NCBI GenBank assembly: GCA_900471815.1
Contig: UICE01000001.1
Coordinates: 62,001 to 126,000 of the forward strand
DNA length: 64,000 bases
Direction of reading: 5' to 3'
Origin: Hyphomicrobiales bacterium
GTDB lineage: Bacteria > Pseudomonadota > Alphaproteobacteria > Rhizobiales > Rhizobiaceae
Shown here: piece after piece, positions 38,296 to 47,755 of the stretch
Layout: each line of letters starts with the position of its first letter
Position numbering within the stretch: position 1 is the stretch's first letter
Program-made: the position numbers and the translations under genes
Notes under the pieces: model-generated
The model's database searches: none
What the model was told of the DNA's origin: nothing
Seen by the model: only the letters and a program-made list of their open reading frames with translations

Positions 38296-40131
38296 TCACT
38301 TCGTGCGTGTATTGTCGAGAAAATTGGCAATGTAGACCAGAGGGGCATTCCAGTTGATCGTAATCTCGTTGGAGCCATAGGCTTCAATATCGTCAAGATA
38401 GCATCGCTGGGGAGCACAGCCGGCAAGCTTCTCCTTGGAAATATCATCAACAAGCGACGAGTTTGCGCCTCCCGCAAGAGAACCCGGCGGCGGATTTGGA
38501 AGGTCGGAATCAATTTGGTGAGCAAACCAGCGGCTATGCTGATTCTTTGAAAAAATCGAGCCGTATCCGGTAATATAAGAAATGTTCATGGCATTGCGGC
38601 CCAGAAGATAATCCATGCTTTCGCGAACGCTATCGAGATATTCCTGCTTATCGCTCAAATCGTAAGCAGCGGACACGACGATCATATTCTGCAGGATGGA
38701 ATGATTGCTCCCCCAATCATATCGGCCATTGTCGGGATGATATATTTGTCCGAATGGCTCTTTCTTCTGGAGTTCAATAAAATCCACGGCAGCACCAATT
38801 ACAGAGGTTCTAGCGTCATCCCAGTCCTCCCTTCCCAGCAGCTTGCTTCCGTAAAGAGCGAGGTGCAAACGAGCAAGCCCGGCAACATTCGCCCAGTCGA
38901 AGGCACCATGCCCGCCCCGGCTGAATACGTCACCACGCCAGTGCGGCGAGCTTTTGATTGCGGAAAAATAGATCGCATCGCCGGTCGCAAGATAAAGTTC
39001 AGCGGCGGCCCAATAGAATTCGTCACTGACATCATCATCGCCATAGGCGCCACCGCCGTCGAAATTTGCCGATGGCGCAATAATATCAGGATGGGCTTGT
39101 GCGGCAGACCATGCCTGTTTTGCCGAGGTCAAAAGCCGTGTTGAAAATGTTTCGTCGTAATTCTTGAACACGCGGGAACCCTGGGCTGCGACGGCCGCCA
39201 GATTCAGAGTGGCTGCGGTGGAAGGAGCATACAGTGCGCGCGGTTGCGGATCATTATGAGGCAGCATGGGCACACCGGTCCAACTTGTATCGTGAACCTT
39301 ATGATGAACCATGCCAGCCAATGGCTCGTCATGCGGAACCACCATTTTCAGCATGAATTCCAATTCCCACCGCGCCTCATCGAGAATGTCCGGCACGCCA
39401 TTGCCCTGCTCCGGCAAACGTGACCGCCTGTCGCTCAGGACTTTTTCGGCATTGCTGGCAAAGAGCTTTCCCCGCTCGACTGTGTCCATAAGCTGGGAAA
39501 CAGCGATACCACCATTCACGACATACTTGCCTTGGTCGCCTGCATCATACCAGCCACCCGTCACGTCGAGCTCGTAGCTGCAGTCCCATTTTAATTCGGT
39601 ATAAAACTTTACTGCGGCGTCGCGATCAAGACATGGAACAGATGTGTCGCCCAGGTTTGGTGCAATGCCGACATGCCCTGCGGGGCGCGCATAGAGTGAT
39701 CCGGCAATATCCTTTCTGATTTCTGTGCCGCTTCGGGCCAGATAAAACCAGGACTGCGCATCCACACTCAACCGATCATAGATATTGGCTTCGATGGAAA
39801 AAACCGGGCTCGTGCTTTCGCCCACGACCAGATGATAGCCTTCGCCTGTCTTACGATAATTTGTGAAATCCGCCAGATGGGTTTTCAGTCCCGCCATCGC
39901 GTCGAAACCCATAGGCCTCGTCCTGCCCTTCAACACCGGTACATTTTCAGCATCCACAAGCTGAAATTCCAAAGGCGCATCTGACGGCGATATAATCGTC
40001 GCCAGCTTTGGTCCATCCGGCAAATAGCCAAGTTGGTTGGTGCGAATGGACAATTCATCTGCAAAGGCGACCGCTGATGCAATATGGGCAAATACCGCGA
40101 CCAGCAGCAGCAATAAACAGCGATGTATCAT
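38296..40131 (-). CDS. Secreted glycoside hydrolase family 9
   Basis: A 611-residue exported glycanase of the cellulase family GH9 (inverting). A signal peptide (1 to about 24, ending AFA-DE) leads to an N-terminal immunoglobulin-like CelD_N domain (about 27-110: IRTNQLGYLPDGPKLA). The (alpha/alpha)6 catalytic domain has GGWYDAGDQGKYVVNGG with Asp196 and Asp199 as base, and Glu589 in SNEITINWNAPL as acid. The conserved histidine region reads SKNQHSRWFAHQ. The substrate could be a self-made or plant beta-glucan. No cellulose synthase is nearby. It is divergent from the PodJ-like gene. Confidence 0.93.
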   Translation of the reverse strand: MIHRCLLLLLVAVFAHIASAVAFADELSIRTNQLGYLPDGPKLATIISPSDAPLEFQLVDAENVPVLKGRTRPMGFDAMAGLKTHLADFTNYRKTGEGYHLVVGESTSPVFSIEANIYDRLSVDAQSWFYLARSGTEIRKDIAGSLYARPAGHVGIAPNLGDTSVPCLDRDAAVKFYTELKWDCSYELDVTGGWYDAGDQGKYVVNGGIAVSQLMDTVERGKLFASNAEKVLSDRRSRLPEQGNGVPDILDEARWELEFMLKMVVPHDEPLAGMVHHKVHDTSWTGVPMLPHNDPQPRALYAPSTAATLNLAAVAAQGSRVFKNYDETFSTRLLTSAKQAWSAAQAHPDIIAPSANFDGGGAYGDDDVSDEFYWAAAELYLATGDAIYFSAIKSSPHWRGDVFSRGGHGAFDWANVAGLARLHLALYGSKLLGREDWDDARTSVIGAAVDFIELQKKEPFGQIYHPDNGRYDWGSNHSILQNMIVVSAAYDLSDKQEYLDSVRESMDYLLGRNAMNISYITGYGSIFSKNQHSRWFAHQIDSDLPNPPPGSLAGGANSSLVDDISKEKLAGCAPQRCYLDDIEAYGSNEITINWNAPLVYIANFLDNTRTK

Positions 40132-40454
40132 TCAATATTTCTCCGCAGGATGCAGACTGCAATCGGTTATCTGAGCTTTCGCGCGTTGTATCAGATCCCT
40201 GCCACGAAATTAGTCGTTATTTTAGCGCTTTAACCGGGGTCTTAACCACTTGTTTACCACGTTTCGCCAATGTCAACGCGACGGTGAACCGTGTCTATAA
40301 GTGATTTGTTTTTCACGGCTTGTCGGAACGCATGGGGCATGGGCCCCGGCTCTCCGGATTGGCCCCGACGCGCAACGCGGCCTCGGCTTTCCTTCGAGCA
40401 TCCACAGTATAAATTGCCAGGCAACTGGCGAGTTAATTTGAGCAGCAGACGTTC
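40132..40454. other. Divergent intergenic region (GH9 / PodJ-like)
   Basis: A 323-nt gap without a supported gene. It contains two TTAACC half-sites (40230-40235 and 40242-40247), which resemble CtrA half-sites but are spaced TTAA-N8-TTAA, one base more than the consensus. A G+C-rich tract follows (about 40330-40390). Promoters of both flanking genes should lie here. Confidence 0.4.
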
Positions 40455-43400
40455 ATGACGAACCAGAGGTCACTGATGGAACAGGTCAATGTCAATCGCG
40501 CCCGCCGCGATGCCACGTCGCTGGACAATCTCAATCGCACGCTCGAAGCACTCGAAAGCCAGTTGCGCAATGCCATGCGGCCCAAAGCGCCGGAAAACGA
40601 GCAGGACGGCAGTGATATTGCTGATCGCTTTGCTGCATTGGCTTCGCGCGCCGGATTGGCATCACCATCCCGCCGTGAGGTTGCGCCTGCAAGCCCGCTG
40701 CAAAATGGCAAGCATGACCTTTCTGCCATAGCCGCGCAATTAAAGCAGTTGCGTACGGAAATGCGCGATGATGCTGAAACATCCAATAATTCGATCCTGC
40801 ACAATACGACGCTAAATCGGCTGCAGCAGTCATCGGCACCTGCCAACCATTTTAACAATAAGCAGTTGGACAACGATCCGGCAGCGATTTCCATGCTGCG
40901 GGGCGACCTTAACGAATTGAAGCAGGCAGTAGCCAAACTTGGCCGCAATGACGCACCTCAACACAATGCTTCAATGCCAGTCCGCTATATGCAGCAGATC
41001 GATGATCGCCTCGACGAAATAAGTCGGGCGCTCGTTGCGACCTCCCACCAGACGCCAGCACGCTTTGCCGAAGCCGATGCTTTTGAACGCCTGGAAGCGC
41101 GCATCGCATCATTGGCAAGCAGCGTGCAAGCAACAACGCCAGATCGCACTTCTGATGTCATACTGCAACGCATGGGCGAACTGGCACAGCGTGTTGACCA
41201 TCTCGCCGAACAGGCCAAGCGCCCCGCTATCAACATTGATGCGCTTTCCGAACATCTTGCCGCCGTAGCGCGTCATTTGCAGAATGCGCCTGCCGCCATC
41301 AGCATTTCGGATTTCCGCGATCTTGAAGATCGGGTACTGCAGGTCATCGAAAAGCTCGAAGCCATGCCGCAGCAGTCTGCGATTGATCCCCTCTTCAGTG
41401 CCACGATCGATCAGCGATTTGCAGAGCTTACGCAGCGGCTCGACGATCACCACCAGATGAGCGAGCATAGCGGTATCCGATTGTCAGACAGTATTGAATC
41501 GCGCTTCGATGATATGGCCCGCTTCATTTGGGAAAGCGCTCCGCAAAATGATAAGACTTCCGACGCTATCCATAATCTCGAATTGCAGATTGCGGGTCTT
41601 GCAGAGCATTTAGCCAAGTCCAATGATCACTACGCTGAAATGGCCGCCATTCCTCCCCGTCTGGAAGCAATTGAGGAATCAATCGCCGCCAACCGGGATT
41701 TTATTGTCGAAACCGCGCGCAATGCTGCCGTTGAAGCTGTACGCAATATTTCTGGCGTGACGAATGTCCATGATAGCGCGGTTGCACGCGAACTTGCTGG
41801 CGACCTGAAGACTCTTGAAAGTCTTGCCCGCAAGTCGGAAGACCGGAATACAAAGACATTTGAAGCGATTCACGACACGCTGTTGAAGATCGTTGATCGT
41901 CTGGCATCTTTGGAAAGCGGACCTGTTCCAGTCTATCGTCATGTTCAGGATACCGTAACAAATGAACCGACGATAACCGAACCTGCTTTTGCAACTCCGA
42001 CGTTCTCCAAGTCCGAAGAAATATCTCCCGAAGCAGCAGCCGCTTACAATAGCGAGATGGCTGACCCTGAGCCGAATGCAAAGACATCGATATTTGGAGG
42101 TCTGACCTGCGGTCTGAAGAGCCGTAGCAAACAAGCTCCGGCACAAGACCCAGAAACCGACATGGGGCGCGATGAACCCGATTTGAAGCTGGATATCGAT
42201 CCAAGCCTGCTTAATCGTCCGCTTGAGCCGGGTTCCGGCATGCCTGATCTGAATTCCATTCTCAAGCGTGTGCGCGAAGATCGGCGCGAGATGCAACTGG
42301 CTGGATCCGGCAACGGCAAGGCGGATTTCATTGCCGCCGCACGCCGCGCAGCACAGGCTGCGGCATCGGAAATGGAGAATCAGCAAAATTCACCATCCAC
42401 AGCCGATGAACTGGCTGGCGAGGATCGCCCCAAGCGGAGTTTTCTCGCAAGGCAGCGCAAACCTATTCTTTTGGCCATTGGCGCCATTATGATTGCTATT
42501 GCCGGACTGCAGTTGAAGGCAACCTTTCTGGACCATCCTGTCGCACCTCAAGCTACAGCGTCCAAAGCCGCGCCAGCCAAGGTCGTGGAAAAGCCCGCTC
42601 CGGTAGCAGCTGCACGCGAACTTGCAGCGGTGCAACCTGCGCCGGTAAGCGTGGAAAGCGTTATTGCTGCGCAGCAACAAATGCCGGCGACTGTCAATGA
42701 AGCGGTCGACACCAGCATGACGACTCAATCCGTGCCGCCGAAGTCATCTGAGCCCATGGCGATCCCTGCCATCCCAACCGATGGATTGCCGGATGAACTT
42801 CACACAGCTGTCGTCTCTGGCGATAACAAGGCGCTGTTTGAAATTGGCGACCGCTACATGGATGGGCGTGGCCTTGCGAGCGATTATGGCAAAGCCGCCG
42901 AGTGGTACAGGCTGGCCGCAGAGCGCGGTTTTGCTCCTGCTCAATACAGGATCGGCAACTTCTACGAAAAAGGGCTTGGCGTAGACCGCGATGCCGCGAA
43001 GGCCAAGCACTGGTACGAACTTGCCGCCAATCAAGGCAACGCCAGCGCCATGCATAATCTCGCAGTACTGTTGGCCGCCGGGACAAATGGCGCACCGGAC
43101 AATGAAGCGGCGGCACGCTGGTTCACGCGTGCTGCCGAGCTTGGCGTCAAGGATAGCCAGTTCAACCTTGCCATACTTTCGGCGAAGGGCGTTGGCATGA
43201 AGCAAAATCTGGAAGAAAGCTACAAATGGTTTGCCATCGCGGCGCAAGCCGGTGATAGCGATGCTGCTTCCAAGCGTGAGGATGTTGCGCACGCGATGAC
43301 TCCCGATCAGCTTGCCCGTGCCAAGGCTGCCTTTGCCCTGTGGAAGCCAAAGGCGATGGATGCCGACGCCAATGCGCTGAATATTCCTGAACAATGGCGC

Positions 43401-43619
43401 GAAACGCCCGTGAAGACCGGTTCGCTCGACATGGAAAAGGCCGTGCGCAACATCCAGCTGATTTTGAACAAGAACGGCTATGATGCTGGTGGTTCTGACG
43501 GGAGAATCGGCTCCAAAACCCGCGAGGCGATCATGGCGTTCCAGAAGGATAATGGTCTGAAGCCGACCGGCAATATCGACAAGGATCTGGTACAAAACCT
43601 GTTGAAGAAAAACGGCTGA
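40455..43619 (+). CDS. PodJ-like polar localization protein with Sel1 repeats and peptidoglycan-binding domain
   Basis: A 1054-residue membrane protein. Residues 1 to about 500 are cytoplasmic and rich in coiled coil (many LEARIASL, LEDRVLQVIEKLE-type heptads). A single helix (about 670-690: KPILLAIGAIMIAIAGLQL) crosses the membrane. The periplasmic part has an Ala/Pro/Val linker, Sel1-type repeats (about 775-930: FEIGDRYMDGRGLASDYGKA, and repeats of 36 residues) and a C-terminal peptidoglycan-binding domain (about 985-1054: GYDAGGSDGRIGSKTREAI). This is the PodJ layout. The internal ATG 40476 has GAGG upstream and may be the true start. Confidence 0.9.
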   Translation: MTNQRSLMEQVNVNRARRDATSLDNLNRTLEALESQLRNAMRPKAPENEQDGSDIADRFAALASRAGLASPSRREVAPASPLQNGKHDLSAIAAQLKQLRTEMRDDAETSNNSILHNTTLNRLQQSSAPANHFNNKQLDNDPAAISMLRGDLNELKQAVAKLGRNDAPQHNASMPVRYMQQIDDRLDEISRALVATSHQTPARFAEADAFERLEARIASLASSVQATTPDRTSDVILQRMGELAQRVDHLAEQAKRPAINIDALSEHLAAVARHLQNAPAAISISDFRDLEDRVLQVIEKLEAMPQQSAIDPLFSATIDQRFAELTQRLDDHHQMSEHSGIRLSDSIESRFDDMARFIWESAPQNDKTSDAIHNLELQIAGLAEHLAKSNDHYAEMAAIPPRLEAIEESIAANRDFIVETARNAAVEAVRNISGVTNVHDSAVARELAGDLKTLESLARKSEDRNTKTFEAIHDTLLKIVDRLASLESGPVPVYRHVQDTVTNEPTITEPAFATPTFSKSEEISPEAAAAYNSEMADPEPNAKTSIFGGLTCGLKSRSKQAPAQDPETDMGRDEPDLKLDIDPSLLNRPLEPGSGMPDLNSILKRVREDRREMQLAGSGNGKADFIAAARRAAQAAASEMENQQNSPSTADELAGEDRPKRSFLARQRKPILLAIGAIMIAIAGLQLKATFLDHPVAPQATASKAAPAKVVEKPAPVAAARELAAVQPAPVSVESVIAAQQQMPATVNEAVDTSMTTQSVPPKSSEPMAIPAIPTDGLPDELHTAVVSGDNKALFEIGDRYMDGRGLASDYGKAAEWYRLAAERGFAPAQYRIGNFYEKGLGVDRDAAKAKHWYELAANQGNASAMHNLAVLLAAGTNGAPDNEAAARWFTRAAELGVKDSQFNLAILSAKGVGMKQNLEESYKWFAIAAQAGDSDAASKREDVAHAMTPDQLARAKAAFALWKPKAMDADANALNIPEQWRETPVKTGSLDMEKAVRNIQLILNKNGYDAGGSDGRIGSKTREAIMAFQKDNGLKPTGNIDKDLVQNLLKKNG

Positions 43620-43780
43620 ACGCTCCAAGCGCTTTGCCGTGATAAAATTGCCTCAGGACCCGAAAAAATCCATTGCGACAAAGGGTTTCGCGTTTAAACC
43701 TATATTAAAGTCAAACTCTCAGTCTAAACTCCAATAAAGCCCGCAAGCGAGCAAGAAACCTTAAAGAATTGCTGTCATCG

Positions 43781-43796
43781 TGGTGCTTGAGCACCA
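43781..43796. other. Short hairpin before TauE/SafE gene
   Basis: TGGTGCT / AGCACCA is a 7-bp inverted repeat with a 2-nt centre, about 20 nt before the TTG start of the exporter gene. It could influence translation, or be a protein site. No T-run follows. Confidence 0.3.
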
Positions 43797-43815
43797 TAAT
43801 GGGGTTTGAAGAGAC

Positions 43816-44751
43816 TTGGGTATTTACCTGCCAATAGCCGAGATTTCGGTCAATATCTTCGTGCTGTTCGGCATGGGAGCGGCTGTGGGATTCCTGTCTG
43901 GCATGTTTGGTGTCGGTGGGGGATTTCTCATCACCCCGCTCCTGATTTTCTACAACATTCCCCCTGCTGTCGCCGTTGCGACGGGTGCAAATCAGGTCAT
44001 CGCCTCTTCTTTCAGCGGCGCTCTTACGCATTTCAAGCGCGGCACGCTGGACGTCAAACTTGGGTCATTGCTGGTTGTAGGCGGCATTGTTGGTGCTGGC
44101 ATAGGCATTTATGTTTTCGTTCTCTTGCGCGAACTTGGTCAGTTGGATCTGATAGTTTCCCTGCTTTACGTGGTCTTCCTGTCAACAATCGGTGGTCTGA
44201 TGCTTTATGAAAGCGTCCAGGCCATGCGACGAACCCGAGCAGGACAATTGGCAACGTTGAAAAAACCGGGGCAGCACAATTGGGTGCACCGGCTTCCATT
44301 CAAAATGCGGTTTCGTGCCTCAAAGATCTATGTGAGCATTATTCCAATTCTGGTATTGGGGGCAGCAATTGGCTTCCTGTCGTCAATTATGGGTGTGGGT
44401 GGTGGCTTCATCATGGTCCCAGCCATGATCTATCTGCTTAAAATGCCGACCAATGTCGTTATCGGCACGTCGCTCTATCAAATCGTCTTCGTTACCGCCT
44501 TTGCAACAATCATGCAGGCAACCACCAACCAGTCGGTCGATATTGTGCTTGCGTTTCTGTTGATGTCCGGCGGTGTCATCGGCGCGCAATATGGAGCGCG
44601 TATCGGCCAGAAATTGCGCGGCGAGCAACTGCGCGCCTTGCTGGCTATGCTGGTTCTCGCTGTTGGCCTGCGTCTTGCTATCGAGCTTTTTGTCACTCCT
44701 GATGATCTTTATTCGATCAGCCTTGCAGTTGTAACCGGGGGCGGCTTATGA
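43816..44751 (+). CDS. TauE/SafE-family anion exporter
   Basis: A 311-residue inner-membrane protein with about eight helices and the two family repeats: GFLSGMFGVGGGFLITPLL (about 25-45) and GFLSSIMGVGGGFIMVPAM (about 190-210). Members export sulfite, sulfoacetate or related organosulfur anions; the substrate here is not known. The start is TTG 43816 with GAAGAG upstream, matching the length of relatives. It overlaps the next gene by ATGA, so the two are translationally coupled. Confidence 0.92.
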   Translation: MGIYLPIAEISVNIFVLFGMGAAVGFLSGMFGVGGGFLITPLLIFYNIPPAVAVATGANQVIASSFSGALTHFKRGTLDVKLGSLLVVGGIVGAGIGIYVFVLLRELGQLDLIVSLLYVVFLSTIGGLMLYESVQAMRRTRAGQLATLKKPGQHNWVHRLPFKMRFRASKIYVSIIPILVLGAAIGFLSSIMGVGGGFIMVPAMIYLLKMPTNVVIGTSLYQIVFVTAFATIMQATTNQSVDIVLAFLLMSGGVIGAQYGARIGQKLRGEQLRALLAMLVLAVGLRLAIELFVTPDDLYSISLAVVTGGGL

Positions 44752-45542
44752 GGCTGGCCCAGTATTCATTCTTCCTGCTTGCCGCGTTTCTTGCCGGGCA
44801 ACCTGCCCTGGCCCAGCAGCGCCCAGCAAATACGGAAACGGTGGAGATTGGCCTTTCGACCGATACGATTGCCATCACCTCGGGCTTTCGCGGCACTGAC
44901 CTGATCGTATTCGGGGCCTTGGATAATGCCGACCCGCTCATTCAACGGCAGGGGCGCTACGATATTGTCGTGGTTCTAGAAGGACCGGAACGCAGTTTTG
45001 TTGTCCGCCGCAAGGACCGCTATCTGGGTATTTGGGTCAATGCCGAATCTGCCTCGTTCCAGCACATTCCAGCATCCTATTCCCTTGCCTCCACGCGAAA
45101 TCTACAGGACATCGCGACGCCGAAAATCTTCACCCAGCTTGGGCTTGGCGTGAACAATATGTACTATGAACCGATGCCGGACGGTTTCAGCTCCAGTGAA
45201 TCACTCAAGGAATTCACGACCGAATTGCCGCGCCTCAAGCTTAAGCAAAGGCTGTATAACCAGCGTCCCGGCGATGTTCAGTTTTTGTCGGCGACTCTTT
45301 TCCGCGCGACGCTATCCCTGCCTGCCAATGTTCCTGTTGGCAAGCATGTGGCGCGGGCTTTTCTCTTCCGCAATGGTGAGTTCTTGCGCGAAAATGCCAC
45401 CAGTCTCAATATTGTAAAGGCTGGGCTTGAGTTCCGCATTTATCGTGCAGCGAACCAATATAGCTTGCTTTACGGTATTTTCGCCGTGTTGCTGGCCGTG
45501 GTTACCGGCTGGGCTGGCCGCCTGATTTTCCGTAAGGATTGA
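44748..45542 (+). CDS. Alph_Pro_TM (TIGR02186) family protein
   Basis: A 264-residue protein with a signal peptide (MRLAQYSFFLLAAFLAG.., cleavage near LAQQ) and a C-terminal membrane helix (about 240-260), so a periplasmic domain anchored at its end. The motifs VEIGLSTDTIAITSGFRGTDLIVFGA and VVLEGPERSFVVRRKDR are characteristic of this alphaproteobacterial family, nearly always found beside a TauE/SafE exporter. It is probably an accessory subunit; the biochemical role is unknown. Its ATG overlaps the stop of the exporter gene. Confidence 0.9.
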   Translation: MRLAQYSFFLLAAFLAGQPALAQQRPANTETVEIGLSTDTIAITSGFRGTDLIVFGALDNADPLIQRQGRYDIVVVLEGPERSFVVRRKDRYLGIWVNAESASFQHIPASYSLASTRNLQDIATPKIFTQLGLGVNNMYYEPMPDGFSSSESLKEFTTELPRLKLKQRLYNQRPGDVQFLSATLFRATLSLPANVPVGKHVARAFLFRNGEFLRENATSLNIVKAGLEFRIYRAANQYSLLYGIFAVLLAVVTGWAGRLIFRKD

Positions 45543-45545
45543 TCC

Positions 45546-46460
45546 TCAATCCCGCAGTCTTGCAACAATAATCAGCCCTTGCAGAGGTTCGCCGCGATCA
45601 AGCCGAATGGTTTCTCTGGCAAGCGAGACCAAAGCCATGCCCTGCGCCGATAAAAGCCGCTCTATATAGGATTGCGAGTGGGTATAACGCAGCGAAGATT
45701 GCAGGGTCGGCTCATCGCTGCCCTCTTGATTTTCGACCGAAAAAACAAAGAGCCCGTCCACCGCCAGTGACTTTGCGATCGTTGCAAAGGCGCGCTCAAG
45801 ATCGCCCACATATACGAAAACATCGGCGGCAATCACAAGATCGAGGCTACCCGGTTCCACCTCGAATTCGTTGACATCGCTCTTGCGTAGATCATCATAG
45901 ATTTGCTTTTCGGCAGCCTTTTGCAACATGGCTTCCGACAGGTCCATTCCGTCCAGACAATCAGCGACCGGTCGCACATATGGACCCATCAAACCCGTGC
46001 CGCAGCCCAGATCAAGCGCCCGATGATATCTGCGTGCACCGCCATGCACTTCAATGGCTTGTGCCAAAAGCTCTGGAACGCGATAGTCGAGTTTGTCCAG
46101 CAAGGCGCTTTCAAAAGTCGGCGCATAGGCGTCAAAAAGAGTTTCGACATAGGCCAAAGGCGGCGTTGCAGGCACTTGCGCATAACCGGTCGCGGCAAGC
46201 TTCAGGCCTGCACCAAAGCGATCTTCCGGATCGCATTCCAGCACCTTGCGCCAAGCCGCAGCAGCTGATTCATGCTGCCCGGCGGCTTCCCACATTTCAC
46301 CGAGGCGAAACCGCCCTGCAGTCCAATCCGGAACAAGTTCCAGCGCCTGCGCCATAAGATCGGCAGCAGCGGCATGATCGCCGCTGTCGAACAGCATATC
46401 GGCATAGGAAGCGCGGCGGTCGGCTATCAGATCACCAGATGAGTGGAACGCACGCGCCAC
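45546..46460 (-). CDS. TPR-containing SAM-dependent methyltransferase
   Basis: A 304-residue protein with N-terminal tetratricopeptide-like helices (about 15-85: ASYADMLFDSGDHAAAADLM, AGRFRLGEMWEAAGQHESA) and a class I methyltransferase fold (about 135-300). The SAM motif is DLGCGTGLMGPYV, with LDGMDLSEAML as motif II. It belongs to the group annotated as predicted methyltransferase with TPR repeats; the substrate is unknown. The start is GTG 46460, five nt past the stop of the upstream gene on the same strand, so it is co-transcribed. Confidence 0.87.
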   Translation of the reverse strand: MARAFHSSGDLIADRRASYADMLFDSGDHAAAADLMAQALELVPDWTAGRFRLGEMWEAAGQHESAAAAWRKVLECDPEDRFGAGLKLAATGYAQVPATPPLAYVETLFDAYAPTFESALLDKLDYRVPELLAQAIEVHGGARRYHRALDLGCGTGLMGPYVRPVADCLDGMDLSEAMLQKAAEKQIYDDLRKSDVNEFEVEPGSLDLVIAADVFVYVGDLERAFATIAKSLAVDGLFVFSVENQEGSDEPTLQSSLRYTHSQSYIERLLSAQGMALVSLARETIRLDRGEPLQGLIIVARLRD

Positions 46461-46465
46461 TATTG

Positions 46466-47545
46466 TCAGTTCGTGATCTGCACGCGGATGGCGATAATAT
46501 CGACAACCTTGCCGGTTTGGGAAATATCCGAATTGATCCTGATGGCGCCATTGCCCGAAGGTTTCTTGTCGGCGGGAAAATCAACCTGCACAAGATATTC
46601 CTTGCTGGCGTCGGAAACATCGTAGCGCTTGCGGCCACATTCGCCAAGATTGCCGAAGTTGCAACTGACCGCCATTTGCGTCGCGGTGCCATCCGGCGTC
46701 CTTGCCACGATATCAAACAGCGCGGTCTTGCCCGCCAGTTGCTGCAATACGCCCTCACCGATCTGGAAGCTGATCTCATCTGCTTCGCTCGGCGATTTTA
46801 TACGCAGATATTTCTGCACCTGATCGCCATCAATGGTTGCCGTTGCCCGCCCCGAAACGGAAACCTGTGTTGTATCCGAAGGTTCGAAAATGCCGATCCA
46901 CGTACCTTCGCTGGGCAATTGCCCTTCTTTCAAAGGTTCGTGGCTGCCGCTGGCTGCGGGATTGCCCGTGCTGGCCGGGACGCTGGAAGGCTTCGAATTG
47001 ATTATGCCCGTCGCCACCATCCACAATACAACGATCGCGACGACAAACAGGGCAAGAACAATCAAAAGCTTTGTCAGGCCTGTAGCCTTCTTGCTCTCCT
47101 GGCGCTGCTTTTTCTCGCGCCGGTAACGATCTTTCTTCACATAGTCTGGGCGTTCATTGCCGGCAGTAAAAGGCCTGTCTGTGGCCAGTTCCGGAGCACC
47201 GAGCTCTGGGGCTGGTGCGTTGCCGATGGTCGGCTCGATACGTGCATCACGGCCACGAGGGGCCGCAGGCGCTGCGGAAAAGCTTGGCTCACGCGGCTCG
47301 ACAACCGGCGCTGGCGCAGCATTAACTACCGGGCGCGCAGCCTGCGCTTCAGTTTCGATCTTGGTAATGGCGAGCTTCAGGCGCTCCCGCCGCTCCTCGC
47401 GCTGCGCGTCGTCAAGCGCCCCATTGGCCGCCAGCGAACGCTCATGCGCGCCCCAGGCCGACTCGTAAACCTTCTGCCGTATTGCAGGGTTCTTGGCATC
47501 AGCCTTGGCCAATGCATTGCGGATTGCTTGTTCGATCGCTTCCAA
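46466..47545 (-). CDS. Hypothetical single-pass membrane protein with Ala/Pro-rich cytoplasmic part
   Basis: A 359-residue protein of unknown function. Residues 1-70 are helical and charged (AWGAHERSLAANGALDDAQRE is a recurring Hyphomicrobiales pattern). Residues 70-150 are Ala/Pro-rich, then basic. One helix (about 160-185: LLIVLALFVVAIVVLWMVA) follows. The periplasmic C-terminal domain (about 215-359) is beta-rich with two cysteines (CNFGNLGEC), possibly disulfide-linked. It is followed within 5 nt by the TPR methyltransferase, so the two are an operon. Confidence 0.78.
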   Translation of the reverse strand: MEAIEQAIRNALAKADAKNPAIRQKVYESAWGAHERSLAANGALDDAQREERRERLKLAITKIETEAQAARPVVNAAPAPVVEPREPSFSAAPAAPRGRDARIEPTIGNAPAPELGAPELATDRPFTAGNERPDYVKKDRYRREKKQRQESKKATGLTKLLIVLALFVVAIVVLWMVATGIINSKPSSVPASTGNPAASGSHEPLKEGQLPSEGTWIGIFEPSDTTQVSVSGRATATIDGDQVQKYLRIKSPSEADEISFQIGEGVLQQLAGKTALFDIVARTPDGTATQMAVSCNFGNLGECGRKRYDVSDASKEYLVQVDFPADKKPSGNGAIRINSDISQTGKVVDIIAIRVQITN

Positions 47546-47709
47546 ACCGACGATTATCCCTTAAAAGAATCAGAGGCTAGCCATAACCTATCTGACTGCT
47601 TATTCAAGACAGAGGCGGCGCAATCATGGCCGCATCATACTTTTTGATGAGATCATTTTTGGTCCACATAGCTTTTGCTTGCTCAAAATCAAAGGCATGA
47701 TAAAAAGGC

Positions 47710-47735
47710 TTACGTTTACGCAAACGTCAAAATTT
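47710..47735. promoter_or_regulatory. Second copy of the beta-oxidation operator
   Basis: ACGTTT-ACGC-AAACGT with right flank AAAATTTG. The 15 nt AAACGTCAAAATTTG are identical to the right arm of the palindrome at 38184-38219. The site ends 20 nt before the start of the nitronate-monooxygenase-like gene and so should overlap its promoter. Confidence 0.75.
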
Positions 47736-47755
47736 GTCATATCTGGGAGGTAGTC

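Noticed and set aside
41000-42400. Long minus-strand open frames across the PodJ-like gene
   Set aside because: They are codon-bias shadows of the coiled-coil gene, with low-complexity translations and no start signals.
43781-43796. Hairpin before TauE/SafE as a terminator of the PodJ-like gene
   Set aside because: It has no U-run and lies about 160 nt past the stop, so it is listed only as a hairpin.
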